A stretch of DNA of 52,650 nucleotides. It comes from Chloroflexi bacterium UBA5189 (lineage in GTDB: Bacteria; Chloroflexota; Limnocylindria; Limnocylindrales; CSP1-4). Positions 1-7,646 of the stretch are shown here, piece by piece. The notes beneath the pieces were generated by a model. It made no database searches, was not told the DNA's origin, and saw only the letters and a list, made by a program, of their open reading frames with translations. Each line of letters starts with the position of its first letter. Position 1 is the stretch's first letter. The translations under genes and the position numbers were made by a program. The DNA lies in the NCBI GenBank assembly GCA_002413045.1, contig DHWF01000024.1, positions 59,901 to 112,550 on the forward strand. Reading direction: 5' to 3'.

Positions 1-1221
1 GCCCACGATCGGCGAGACGGACACGCGCGCAGCGCCATCGAGCGGCTCAACTGACGGCTGCGATGGCGAACTCGGGATCCCGAGCACGACGACCGCCTCG
101 GACGGCGCCGAGTACGGCCCGATCGTGGTCCCGTCGGTAGCGGCGACATCGCAGACGTACCCGATGCCGGGCGGGAGCTGGAGCACCTGCGCCTGGGTGG
201 CCGTGGAGCCATCCTGTTGCGTGACGATCGGCGGTCCGGCGGAGGTGGGTGTGCAGCGCACGAGGTAGTCGGTCACGGCGTCGGCGCCAAGCGCCGGCGG
301 GAGCCACTGGACCGTGAGGAAGCCATTGCCCGCGAGGACACGGATTCCGAGGGGCGGCCCGAAGACGGCGGGCGGTGGCGTGGGCGGCAACGTCGGTACG
401 GGGGTCGGCGCGACCGTGAAGCTGCAGGTCACCTCCTGGAGTGCCAGCGCGACCGCCGTGCCCGCGTCGACCGCCGATGGAAACACGACCTCCGGCCACG
501 AGAAGCTCGGCCGGCCCTCGCATGGCTCCATGTCCCGAAGGAACGCCGTGTAGATCGCCTCGAGCTCGGTCCGGAACGCGCCGGCGCCGGTGCCCAGGCC
601 AACCGGCAGGATCGCGAGCGGCGAGATGCCTGCGTAGGCGGGCGTGACCCGCGCGACGACGTCCTCGTGGTCGCGTGATGTTCCGGGCGGGTCGTTGTTC
701 CCGTCGGTGAAGAAGATCACCGCCGAGCGAGTGGAGGTCTTCGGAAGCAGGCTGGCCGCCTCGTCGAGCGCAGCGACGTGATCGGTGTCCTGGGTGTGCA
801 CCACCTGTTGGACGGGAGCCTTGGCGCCTGCCCGGTACTCGGCGGCGACGCTCCGGAGGCACGTCCCGAACCGGGCGATGGCCGCGGGGTTCTGATGGAG
901 GGCCAGGTTGTTGCAGCCCGCGGGGTACGGGATCGCCTCCCGCCCGAAAACGACGAACGAGATGTGCGCATTGCCTGCCGCAAGGTCGTCCGCGACGACC
1001 TGCACCCGATCTGCGATGCCGTCGAGGGCAGCGGCGAACTCCTTGTTCGTGCCATCCGTGCTCAACAGGATCGAGTTGGAGACGTCGAAGACGAGCACGA
1101 CGTCCGATCGGTCGAGTCCGGTCGCGCCGGCGACGATGGACGTGCCGGCGACTGCGGCGACGAGCGCGCTTATGAGCAGCGCGAGGATGGGGGCCCGTTT
1201 CCGCGCTCGCTGCGGTCGCAT
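1..1221 (-). CDS. Secreted von Willebrand factor A / fibronectin III protein (C-terminus cut by window edge)
   Basis: The reading frame runs from an ATG at 1221 to the left edge with no stop, so 407 codons are visible and the C-terminus is missing. The N-terminus has basic residues (MRPQRARKRA) followed by a hydrophobic stretch at about residues 11-33, a signal peptide or anchor. A vWA domain follows, with a perfect MIDAS motif DVSNS at residues 46-50 and a later FFTDG metal-site motif. A Pro/Thr linker (TPVPTLPPTPPP) leads into a fibronectin type III-like module, and a second module may begin near the edge. vWA domains bind protein ligands through a divalent metal. The ligand here is unknown, and an extracellular adhesion or scaffold role is inferred. 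The rightward and leftward frames across this gene are Arg/Pro-rich shadows. Confidence 0.85.
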   Translation of the reverse strand, partial: MRPQRARKRAPILALLISALVAAVAGTSIVAGATGLDRSDVVLVFDVSNSILLSTDGTNKEFAAALDGIADRVQVVADDLAAGNAHISFVVFGREAIPYPAGCNNLALHQNPAAIARFGTCLRSVAAEYRAGAKAPVQQVVHTQDTDHVAALDEAASLLPKTSTRSAVIFFTDGNNDPPGTSRDHEDVVARVTPAYAGISPLAILPVGLGTGAGAFRTELEAIYTAFLRDMEPCEGRPSFSWPEVVFPSAVDAGTAVALALQEVTCSFTVAPTPVPTLPPTPPPAVFGPPLGIRVLAGNGFLTVQWLPPALGADAVTDYLVRCTPTSAGPPIVTQQDGSTATQAQVLQLPPGIGYVCDVAATDGTTIGPYSAPSEAVVVLGIPSSPSQPSVEPLDGAARVSVSPIVG

Positions 1222-1231
1222 AACGTGCAGC

Positions 1232-2296
1232 CTATCCGGCCCCGGGCACGATTACGGTGATTCCTGTCACCGCCTGTGGGAAATCCATCGCCATCAGCGC
1301 GGCAGGCGCCTCGTCGAGCGTGATCGTCCGCCCGACGAGCCGGCTCGGATCGAGGCGGCCCTCGGTGATGCTCGCGAGCATCGCGGCGTAGTCGTGGGCG
1401 GCCATGCCGTGACTGCCGAGGATCTCGAGCTCGCGCGCGACGATCAGGTCCATCGGCATCGGCGCTCGCGAATCGTCGCCGAGCATCAGCCCAACCTGGA
1501 CGTGCCGCCCGCGCTTCCGCAGGCTCGCGATCGAGTTGAACGACGTCGTCGCGCTGCCGAGCGCATCGATCGAGAGGTGGGCGCCTCCGCCGGTCGCGGC
1601 GCGGACCCGCGCGGCAATGTCCGTTGGCGCGTTGCCGTCGACCATCGACGCATCGATGGTGGCCGTCGCGCCCAGCTCGACCGCCGCGTGGAGGGCCGCG
1701 TCCGAGACGTCGATGGCCACGACCTGCGCCCCCGTGGCGACGGCGATCATCACCGCCGATAGCCCGACGCCACCACAGCCATGGACGGCCACCCACTCGC
1801 CGGCCTTGACGCGGCCCTGGGAGACGACGGCGCGGTGCGCGGTCGCGAACCGGCAGCCGAGGGCGGCCGCCGTCACGAAATCGAGCTTGTCCGGCAGCCG
1901 GACCAGGTTGACGTCCGCTCGATGGAGCGCAACGAGCTCCGCGAACGAGCCCCAGTGCGTGAACCCGGGCTGGAACTGGTTGTCGCAGACCTGCTGATCC
2001 CCGGCGAGGCACGGCCCACACACGCCGCACGCGCATACGAACGGGACCGTCACTCGGTCCCCGACGTTCCATTGCCGGACGTCGGCGCCCACCTCGGCAA
2101 TCGTGCCGGCCAACTCATGCCCCGGCACATGCGGCAGCGCGATGTCCGGATCGTGCCCGCGCCACCCATGCCAGTCCGACCGACACAACCCAGTGGCCTC
2201 GACCCGCACGACCACGCCGTCGACGGGACATGTGGGATCCGGTACGTCACGGACCGCTGGCGGGTGCCCAAATCTCTCATAGATCACGGCTCGCAC
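1232..2296 (-). CDS. Zinc-dependent medium-chain alcohol dehydrogenase
   Basis: This encodes a 354-residue medium-chain dehydrogenase/reductase that oxidises an alcohol with NAD(P). Numbering from the GTG start, the catalytic-zinc Cys is C38 in GLCRSDWHGW and GHE lies at 59-61. The structural-zinc cysteines are at about 90, 93, 96 and 104 (CGVCGPC...C), and the Rossmann motif GCGGVG is at 173-178. An in-frame ATG at 2362 would add 22 atypical residues and overlap the divergent antitoxin start. GTG at 2296 (VRAVIYERFG) matches how the family begins, so it was chosen. The gene ends 10 bp before the vWA gene. The substrate cannot be assigned; the sequence is in the general threonine/butanediol/benzyl-alcohol dehydrogenase-like group. 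Confidence 0.9.
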   Translation of the reverse strand: MRAVIYERFGHPPAVRDVPDPTCPVDGVVVRVEATGLCRSDWHGWRGHDPDIALPHVPGHELAGTIAEVGADVRQWNVGDRVTVPFVCACGVCGPCLAGDQQVCDNQFQPGFTHWGSFAELVALHRADVNLVRLPDKLDFVTAAALGCRFATAHRAVVSQGRVKAGEWVAVHGCGGVGLSAVMIAVATGAQVVAIDVSDAALHAAVELGATATIDASMVDGNAPTDIAARVRAATGGGAHLSIDALGSATTSFNSIASLRKRGRHVQVGLMLGDDSRAPMPMDLIVARELEILGSHGMAAHDYAAMLASITEGRLDPSRLVGRTITLDEAPAALMAMDFPQAVTGITVIVPGAG

Positions 2297-2340
2297 GGCG
2301 CGAGCGTATCTGACGGGCCGTGCCGCGAACAGGCGTGGCG

Positions 2341-2358
2341 TATGGTACCCTACGTAGG
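2341..2358 (+). promoter_or_regulatory. Promoter/operator of the RHH-PIN module
   Basis: A TATGGT hexamer at 2341-2346 could be a -10 box. It overlaps GGTACC (2344-2349) and the perfect 10-bp palindrome CCTACGTAGG (2349-2358), which ends three bases before the antitoxin ATG. A palindrome here fits autoregulation by the ribbon-helix-helix antitoxin. This is inferred from position and symmetry only. Confidence 0.45.
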
Positions 2359-2360
2359 TC

Positions 2361-2612
2361 ATGCGGAAGACGTCGGTCTACCTGACCACCGATGAAGCGG
2401 AAGGCCTCCGTCGACTCGCCGTGCGCGAGGGACGATCCCAGGCCGAGCTGATTCGCGAAGGCATCCGGCGCGTCATCGAAGACGTTGGCGCCAAGCCGCG
2501 GGCCTTCCGGAGCCTCGGCGCCGGTCGGGGCGGCGCCGTCGTCGGCGACACGGCGGAGCCGCCGAGCTGGCGGTCTGACGAGCTGTATCGGAAGGCGATG
2601 GGCAATCGCTGA
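2361..2612 (+). CDS. vapB: Ribbon-helix-helix (CopG-type) antitoxin of a VapBC module
   Basis: This is an 83-residue protein. Its N-terminus (KTSVYLTTDEAEGLRRLA, then SQAELIREGIRRVIE) fits a ribbon-helix-helix DNA-binding domain: one beta strand and two helices. The C-terminal half (about residues 45-83) is Gly/Pro-rich and ends in WRSDELYRKAMGNR, a typical flexible tail that would bind and cap the toxin. Its stop overlaps the toxin ATG by one base (TGATG), implying translational coupling. A short palindrome just upstream is the probable operator. The family assignment is firm; specificity is unknown. Confidence 0.88.
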   Translation: MRKTSVYLTTDEAEGLRRLAVREGRSQAELIREGIRRVIEDVGAKPRAFRSLGAGRGGAVVGDTAEPPSWRSDELYRKAMGNR

Positions 2613-3058
2613 TGGCGCTCATCGTCGACGCAGGCGCTTTGTATGCGCAGGCGGACGCGGATGATCCGCGGCACGCCTCGGTCCGCACCATCCTCGAAGG
2701 TGAGCGCGAAGCGCTGGTCACCACGGAGCTCGCGGTCGCGGAGGCCGACTACCTGATCCTCGATCGGCTCGGCCCGGACGTGGAGCTGGCATTCCTGGAC
2801 GATCTTTCCGAAGGCACCTACCTCGTCGAGTGCCTCGACATTGCCGATCTTGCCGCCGCGCGCGCGATCGTGGCCCGCTATCGAGACCTGCGGCTCGGAC
2901 TCACGGATGCGTCGCTCGTGGTGCTCGCCGAGCGCCACGCCAGCCGCCGGCTCCTGACGTTCGACGAGCGCGCCTTTCGTGCGGTGGCGCCGCTGCAGGG
3001 GGGCGCCTTCACGATCCTTCCGGCCGACGCGGACTCGCCATCGAGCGCTAGGTCCTGA
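2612..3058 (+). CDS. vapC: PIN-domain ribonuclease toxin (VapC family)
   Basis: This 148-residue PIN domain has the acidic metal-binding residues in the expected order: D6 (IVDAGAL), E44 (VAEADYL), D99 (LTDASLVVLAERH) and D118 (LTFDERAF). PIN toxins are Mg2+-dependent RNases that cut tRNA or rRNA when not held by their antitoxin. The gene follows its antitoxin with a 1-bp overlap. Its last 11 bp overlap the 3' end of the convergent RES toxin gene, so the two modules are packed tail to tail. All catalytic residues are present, so it looks active. Confidence 0.9.
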   Translation: MALIVDAGALYAQADADDPRHASVRTILEGEREALVTTELAVAEADYLILDRLGPDVELAFLDDLSEGTYLVECLDIADLAAARAIVARYRDLRLGLTDASLVVLAERHASRRLLTFDERAFRAVAPLQGGAFTILPADADSPSSARS

Positions 3059-3620
3059 GTCCGGGCGGCAAGGCCGGCAGGTCATCAAACCGGCGCGCTG
3101 GCGGCACCGCGGTCACGCCCGCGATCGTCTCCGCGGTTCTGAAGATCACGAGGACGCGCCCGCCGGTTCGTGCGGCCGAGGGGGCGAGCACGCCGCGGGC
3201 GCCCTCGCGCCAGAGCGCTTCGCCGATCGGCTGGGTCTTCGGCCACTGGCGGCGCGTGGGATCGAGGCGGGCGATCCCCTCCCCTTCCAGAATACCCTCG
3301 GCGGTGAGGTCGGCGATATCGTCGAGGTCGACGTCGATCCGCCAGATCGCGCGCGGCAGGCGCTGGGCGGGCGGGACGCCGAGCTCGGACGTGTGGCGGT
3401 ACCACTCCGCCCACACGGTCGCCTCGGAATCGCCGAGGTAGAGCGCACGGATCACGCTCCCGCGCTGCCAGCGTCCGTCGGCCGGTTCGGTGGTCCAGAT
3501 GAGCGGGTCCGAGTCGGCGCGGGTCACGCGCCACCACGTGCCCTGGACGTGGATCCGGGGCGCCTCGACCTCGAGTGCCGGCACTCCCGCGAGATTCGCG
3601 TCGGACCCCGCCTGGGTCAC
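3048..3620 (-). CDS. RES-domain toxin (NAD+-degrading)
   Basis: This 190-residue RES-family protein shows the motifs WWRVTR (about 29-34), ALYLGDSEATVWAEW (about 59-73) and an Arg/Ser-containing segment GVLAPSAARTGGRVLV near 143-158. These supply the Arg, Glu and Ser that give the family its name. RES toxins fold like ADP-ribosyltransferases and deplete NAD+ in the host cell. The gene starts 10 bp downstream of an Xre-type antitoxin on the same strand, the standard RES-Xre layout. Its 3' end overlaps vapC on the opposite strand by 11 bp. Confidence 0.88.
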   Translation of the reverse strand: MTQAGSDANLAGVPALEVEAPRIHVQGTWWRVTRADSDPLIWTTEPADGRWQRGSVIRALYLGDSEATVWAEWYRHTSELGVPPAQRLPRAIWRIDVDLDDIADLTAEGILEGEGIARLDPTRRQWPKTQPIGEALWREGARGVLAPSAARTGGRVLVIFRTAETIAGVTAVPPARRFDDLPALPPGLRT

Positions 3621-3630
3621 GCTCGCCGCC

Positions 3631-3972
3631 TCAGGCGAACGAGTCGTTCTCGAGCTCGGCGACGACGCGCGAAACGTCCCGGTACTTGCCCTTCGAGAGC
3701 AGCTCGAGCGGCGGTCGATCGCCGAGCGCGGTCACGGGCTTGAGCAGCCACAGCGGGACGTACGACGCTGCCATCACCCGCTCGAGCCGATCGACCAGGG
3801 CCACGAGCTCGAGCAGCCGCTCCCGCTTCGTGCCGCTCGGCTGGCGCGTCGCCCTCGCCCAGGCGTTGACCGTCGAGGGCTGCGAGCCGGTCGCGACCGC
3901 GATATCACCCGTCGCGACACCGAGCTTCCGTACTCGCTTTACTTCGTCGGCAAAGGCTGTCATCGCGCTCAT
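3631..3972 (-). CDS. Xre/MbcA/ParS-type antitoxin of the RES module
   Basis: This encodes 113 residues. The N-terminal part (DEVKRVRKLGVATGDIAVAT, then STVNAWARATRQPSGTKRERL) is a helix-turn-helix of the Xre type, with serine and threonine in the turn. The C-terminal part (VPLWLLKPVTALGDRPPLEL) matches the MbcA/ParS toxin-binding domain (DUF2384-like), in which a conserved Leu/Pro segment blocks the RES active site. It is the first gene of a two-gene minus-strand operon with the RES toxin. The ATG at 3972 was chosen; a second in-frame ATG lies three codons in. Confidence 0.87.
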   Translation of the reverse strand: MSAMTAFADEVKRVRKLGVATGDIAVATGSQPSTVNAWARATRQPSGTKRERLLELVALVDRLERVMAASYVPLWLLKPVTALGDRPPLELLSKGKYRDVSRVVAELENDSFA

Positions 3973-3992
3973 CGCAGGCCCCCTGTCACGTA

Positions 3993-4022
3993 AGCGTAGC
4001 GATGCTGTCGCGTTTGCGTCAA
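3993..4022 (-). promoter_or_regulatory. Candidate promoter of the Xre-RES operon
   Basis: On the minus strand TTGACG (4022-4017) lies 18 bp from TACGCT (3998-3993), a reasonable -35/-10 pair about 20 bp before the antitoxin ATG. Imperfect inverted arms (ACGTAAGCG and CGTTTGCGT) flank it and could bind the antitoxin. Not tested. Confidence 0.4.
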
Positions 4023-4046
4023 CCGGTCTGGCCCCAGTTGCGTCTT

Positions 4047-4073
4047 CCTACCAATGGTCGTACCATCGGTAGG
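4047..4073. promoter_or_regulatory. 27-bp near-perfect palindromic operator of the RHH-MazF module
   Basis: The sequence reads CCTACC, one base, ATGGT, CGT, ACCAT, one base, GGTAGG. The arms pair for 11 of 12 bases around a 3-bp centre, and the palindrome ends directly against the antitoxin ATG at 4074. The position and nested half-sites (CCTACC/GGTAGG outside, ATGGT/ACCAT inside) fit cooperative binding by two ribbon-helix-helix dimers. Confidence 0.7.
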
Positions 4074-4364
4074 ATGACTCGACTCGCCGAGACCGCTGCC
4101 GCCTACCGAACGGAGGCGCCGGAACCGCACACGAAGCTCTCGATCAGCTTGCCGACCGACCTTGTCCGCGAGCTGCGCGCCGCAGCCGCAGAGTCTGGAC
4201 TCGGGGTCAGTAACGTCGTGGCCGCTGCTGTACGCCAATCGATCGCGGCGGGCGACCAGGCTCGACTCGATCGCGCACTGGAGCTCGATGCCGAGGAAAA
4301 CGCCGCATGGGCCGCGGACGCGCTGGCCATGACCGCTCGCGCGTGGGCGGACCTGGAGTGGTAG
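4074..4364 (+). CDS. Ribbon-helix-helix antitoxin of a MazF-type module
   Basis: This is 96 residues from the ATG at 4074. An in-frame ATG at 4002 was rejected because it would read through the palindromic operator. Residues 22-60 (KLSISLPTDLVRELRAAAAE, then GVSNVVAAAVRQSIA) form a ribbon-helix-helix DNA-binding unit. The C-terminal tail (LDAEENAAWAADALAMTARAWADLEW) is acidic and Trp/Ala-rich, suited to wrapping the toxin. The stop overlaps the start of the toxin gene by 7 bp. The pairing of RHH with MazF resembles MazEF-type modules of actinobacteria. Confidence 0.85.
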   Translation: MTRLAETAAAYRTEAPEPHTKLSISLPTDLVRELRAAAAESGLGVSNVVAAAVRQSIAAGDQARLDRALELDAEENAAWAADALAMTARAWADLEW

Positions 4365-4732
4365 GGATCGGCCGCGAGGCTCCAGCGCTCGGGCCGCGCC
4401 GTGGCGACATCCACTTCATCGCCTTCGCGGATGCCGGCGGGCACGTGCTGCGTGGGCCACATCCGGCTGTCGTCGTTCAGGCGGAACGGATGCGCCGGTC
4501 GTCGACGGTGATCGTCGTGCCGATGACGAGCGCGGCTCGTTCCGCCGCCGAGCTGCCGCCCTATCTCGTCGCCGTCACGGCGAAGGAGACTGGCCTGGAT
4601 CGAGATGGCTTCGTCAAGGCTGATCAGCCGACAACGCTGCCCGTGGGCCTCCTCGGCCCGCGCGCCGGCCGCCTCGTTCCGGCCGTCATCGATCGATTGG
4701 ACGCGGCCCTGAGGTTCGTCCTCGAGCTCTGA
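4358..4732 (+). CDS. MazF/PemK-family endoribonuclease toxin
   Basis: This encodes 124 residues from a GTG at 4358 that overlaps the antitoxin stop by 7 bp. Family signatures are RRGDIHFIAF near residue 15, RGPHPAVVVQAE near 30-41 and STVIVVPMTSA near 48-58, followed by the conserved acidic/Leu C-terminus (DRLDAALRFVLEL). MazF proteins cut mRNA or rRNA at short sequences. An ATG at 4307 lies inside the antitoxin and would add an Arg/Gly-rich tail without family similarity, so GTG is preferred. Confidence 0.85.
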   Translation: MVGIGREAPALGPRRGDIHFIAFADAGGHVLRGPHPAVVVQAERMRRSSTVIVVPMTSAARSAAELPPYLVAVTAKETGLDRDGFVKADQPTTLPVGLLGPRAGRLVPAVIDRLDAALRFVLEL

Positions 4733-4741
4733 CGGCGCGCG

Positions 4742-5416
4742 TCAGGCGCCCACTGGCTCCTTGATCAGGACCACCGTGATCCGATCCGGCCGGGATTCGC
4801 CGCGGATGATCAGGATCTTCCGGACGTGGCTGTTCACGCGGTAGATCTTCTGCATTCGCGCGTTCTCGAGCGGCAGGCTGCGCTCCTCGATCCGGCGGAA
4901 CGCCGTCTCGAGATCCGGCACGAGCTTGTGCGTTCCGATCGCGAAGATGACCTCGCCGGCACCGAACGCGAGCGGGGCGAGCTGGCTGCCCGTGTTCGAG
5001 GCGATGACGATCGTCCCGTCCTCGGTCACGGCAGCGGCGCTGTTCACGTAGTAGTCCGGCGCCACGCCCAGCTTGCGCATCCCCCGGATTCCCTCGGGCG
5101 TCGTCCGATCCATCGCTCGCGTCCGCTGGCGAATGTTGTCGTAGCGCCCGCTCTCCATCTCGGCGGTGACGCCGATGTCCTCGAGCGTCTCGGACGCGCC
5201 CTGGCTCACCTCGGCGCCTTCCGGGAGCAGGCTGATGATCAGGTCCTTGGCGGCACGCGCGCTGTCGACGACGTGCACGGCGTAGCCCTTCTCGCGGAGT
5301 GCGGCCGCGGTGCGCTCGACGGTGGCGTCGTCCGCCGGGTTGCCGAACTCGGGATTGGGGATCTGGTCCGCGGGGGTCGCGGCGTCGAAGGTTTCGGTGG
5401 TGGTTGCAATGGCCAT
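4742..5416 (-). CDS. LUD-domain protein (LutC/YkgG-like)
   Basis: This 224-residue protein has a LUD domain covering almost the whole length. Family features include AALREKGYAVHVVDSA, the segment LLPEGAEVSQGASETLEDIG, and the glycine-rich IVIASNTGSQLAPLAFGAGE near residues 145-165. LUD proteins belong to lactate-utilisation complexes (LutABC), but no lutA or lutB neighbour is present, so a stand-alone oxidoreductase-associated role is all that can be said. The upstream 120 bp carry an inverted repeat and AT-richer DNA, suggesting its own regulated promoter. The start ATG at 5416 follows an SD-like GGGAGCCAGC. Confidence 0.85.
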   Translation of the reverse strand: MAIATTTETFDAATPADQIPNPEFGNPADDATVERTAAALREKGYAVHVVDSARAAKDLIISLLPEGAEVSQGASETLEDIGVTAEMESGRYDNIRQRTRAMDRTTPEGIRGMRKLGVAPDYYVNSAAAVTEDGTIVIASNTGSQLAPLAFGAGEVIFAIGTHKLVPDLETAFRRIEERSLPLENARMQKIYRVNSHVRKILIIRGESRPDRITVVLIKEPVGA

Positions 5417-5501
5417 GATGCTGGCTCCCTGGTTGCGTCAGCGCGAGCGGTGTGGCGTCGGGCGCTGCCTGATTAGTTGACTACGCAACAGTCTACGCCA
5501 A

Positions 5502-5517
5502 TTGCGCAACCGCGCAA
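5502..5517. promoter_or_regulatory. Inverted repeat upstream of the LUD gene
   Basis: TTGCGC-AACC-GCGCAA is a perfect 6-4-6 inverted repeat about 85 bp before the LUD start. Just beside it lie two similar 12-bp units (GACTACGCAACA and GTCTACGCCAAT, 5479-5502). This is the only AT-richer patch nearby, and a regulator site is plausible. It also sits next to the 3' end of the helicase gene. Confidence 0.4.
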
Positions 5518-5536
5518 GCCCTTGTCGCGCGCGCTG

Positions 5537-7585
5537 CTATCGCAATCGCGCGACGATCGCGAGGATCTCGTCGCCGTAGCGCGCGAGCTTTGTCGGGCCC
5601 ATGCCCTTGACCCGGGCGAGGGCGGTGGCGGATGCGGGGCGCGCCTCGGCGATCGCGAGCAGCATCGAGTCGTGCGCGACGACGTATGCGGGGACCGCAT
5701 CGGACCGCGCCCGATCGCGGCGCCAGAGCTGGAGCGCCTCGAGGAGATGCCTGTCCACCGAACCGGAGCCGTTGTCGCCGTCGACCCGGTCCAGCGCGGC
5801 GATCCGGCGCGACCCCGGCTCGCCACCGGATAGCCGATCGCGACCCGGGTGCGGCTCGCGCCCGGCCCGGCCGCCGTCCTCCAGCAACGCGAGGAACCGC
5901 GACGGCTTGCGCGATCCCTCCTTGCCGCCCTGGCCAGATCGGCGCGCCGCCCATGACAGCGCGAGCCGCCGCCGCGCGCGCGTGATGCCGACGTACAGGA
6001 GCCGCCGCTCCTCGTCGATCTCGACCGCCTCCTTCGCCTGCCGGATCGGCAGCAGGCCCTCCTCGAGCGCGGGCAGGAAAACGGCGTCCCACTCGAGGCC
6101 CTTGGCGCGGTGGTATGTCAGCAGGTTCACCCCGCTCCCGACCCCGGCCGCCTCCTCGGCGTCACGCCGCTCGAGCTCCAGCGCGACATCGGCAACCGTC
6201 GCGCCGTCGTTCACCGGCGGCGCTGCCGATGCGACGTCATCGACGATCCGGAGCAGCAGCTCCAGCGACGCCTGCCGCTCGCGAGCCTCGTCCCCGCCCG
6301 CATCGGCGCCGACAGCGAGCCCGAGCCGCTCCTCGAACAGTTTCCGAATCGCGCTAACGAGCGCGGCGCCCGTCGCATCCGCGCCGCGCCAGCGCGTGCC
6401 GAGGAGCCGGCGCGCTTCCTTGACCTCGCGCCGATCGAAGAATCGCTGCCCACGCAGGCGGAACGGGATTCGCGCGCGGGTGAGGGCCTGCTCGAGCTCG
6501 GGTAGCTGCGCGTTGATGCGCACGAGGATCGCGATCTCATCGGCCGCGGTCCCCTCCCCGATCAGGTTCTGGATCGCGCCGACGATCGCGGTCCGCTCCG
6601 CCTCGTCATCGATGTGGCGCCGGATCGACGGCGTCACGCCCGGGGAACGCGTCGCCTCTAGGCCGCCGCGCGCTCCCGCGGCGAGGAGCCGGTTCGCGAG
6701 CGCGAGGATCTGCGGGGTCGATCGATAGTTCTGCGCCAGCACCACGACCCGGGCGCCCGGATGGCGCCGCTCGAACCCGAGGAGGAACTCCGGCGACGCG
6801 CCGGTGAACGAGTAGATCGTCTGGTGCGGGTCGCCGACGACCGCGAGGTCGCGCGATTCGCCGAGCCACAGCTCGAGCAGCCGCTCTGCCAGCGGGTTCG
6901 TGTCCTGGTACTCGTCGACGCTGAACCACGTCTTGCGCTCGCGCACGAGCGCGGCGGCCTCGGCGTCCGTCTCGAGCAGCCGGACCGTCTCGACCAACAT
7001 GTCCTCGAAGTCGATTTCGCCGGCCCGCGTCTTCGCTCGCTCGTAGTCCGCGTACACGCGTGCGAACAGCTCGGCGGGGATCGGCGCGCGGTCGCCGCCG
7101 TCCACGATCCAGCGCTCAGGCGAGATTCGGCGAACCTTCGCCCACTCGATCGTCTCCGCGAGGTCCTTGACCTGCGTGAACCGGTAGCCGCCGGGCAACC
7201 GCGACGCTAGCGGGTACAGGATCCGGCCCTTGCCGTCGCTGACCCGCGGCAGTGGCGCACCGTCGTGTCGGCTCGGCCAGAAGTGCCGCAACTGCGCGAG
7301 GGCCGCAGCGTGAAACGTCTTCGCCATGACCCGCGGATGCCCGAGCGCCGCAACGCGCTCGACCATCTCGTTGGCGGCCTTGTCCGTGAACGTAACGAGC
7401 AGGATTCGATCCGCCCGAACCGCGCCCGTCTCGATCGCGTAGGCCGCCCGATGGCTGATGACGCGCGTCTTGCCGGACCCCGCGCCGGCGATGATCACGA
7501 CCGGCCCGCTCGTCGCCGTGACCGCCTCGCGTTGCGCCTCGTTCAGGCCGTCGAGCAGGCGCTCCGGGTCGCGTTCGTCGGCCAT
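5537..7585 (-). CDS. UvrD/Rep-family (SF1A) ATP-dependent DNA helicase with C-terminal HRDC domain
   Basis: This encodes 682 residues. Motif I is AGAGSGKT at 33-40, motif II is VDEYQDTNP near 229-237, motif III follows at GDPHQTIYSF, and late motifs appear at LTYHRAKGLEWDAVF and LYVGITRARRRL. The last ~75 residues (AYVVAHDSMLLAIAEARPAS, then VKGMGPTKLARYGDEIL) form an HRDC nucleic-acid-binding domain. This UvrD-HRDC layout is common in Actinobacteria and Chloroflexi. It unwinds DNA 3' to 5' in repair or replication restart. It is shorter than full PcrA (about 720-780). The first codons (MADERD) and leader are duplicated at the neighbouring MFS gene. Confidence 0.93.
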   Translation of the reverse strand: MADERDPERLLDGLNEAQREAVTATSGPVVIIAGAGSGKTRVISHRAAYAIETGAVRADRILLVTFTDKAANEMVERVAALGHPRVMAKTFHAAALAQLRHFWPSRHDGAPLPRVSDGKGRILYPLASRLPGGYRFTQVKDLAETIEWAKVRRISPERWIVDGGDRAPIPAELFARVYADYERAKTRAGEIDFEDMLVETVRLLETDAEAAALVRERKTWFSVDEYQDTNPLAERLLELWLGESRDLAVVGDPHQTIYSFTGASPEFLLGFERRHPGARVVVLAQNYRSTPQILALANRLLAAGARGGLEATRSPGVTPSIRRHIDDEAERTAIVGAIQNLIGEGTAADEIAILVRINAQLPELEQALTRARIPFRLRGQRFFDRREVKEARRLLGTRWRGADATGAALVSAIRKLFEERLGLAVGADAGGDEARERQASLELLLRIVDDVASAAPPVNDGATVADVALELERRDAEEAAGVGSGVNLLTYHRAKGLEWDAVFLPALEEGLLPIRQAKEAVEIDEERRLLYVGITRARRRLALSWAARRSGQGGKEGSRKPSRFLALLEDGGRAGREPHPGRDRLSGGEPGSRRIAALDRVDGDNGSGSVDRHLLEALQLWRRDRARSDAVPAYVVAHDSMLLAIAEARPASATALARVKGMGPTKLARYGDEILAIVARLR

Positions 7586-7603
7586 CGAGGGAGCCTACAG
7601 GCG
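7561..7603 (-). repeat. Copy 1 of a duplicated leader-plus-start sequence (helicase gene)
   Basis: This 43-bp stretch covers the helicase 5' leader (GCCTGTAGGCTC) and first codons (MADERDPE). It matches 8825-8867 at 41 of 43 positions by eye, with weaker similarity continuing about 15 bp further upstream. Confidence 0.85.
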
Positions 7604-7646
7604 ACCGCTTCGCGGCGGATTACCGGGCGCGGCTCCCGGGCGCGGC

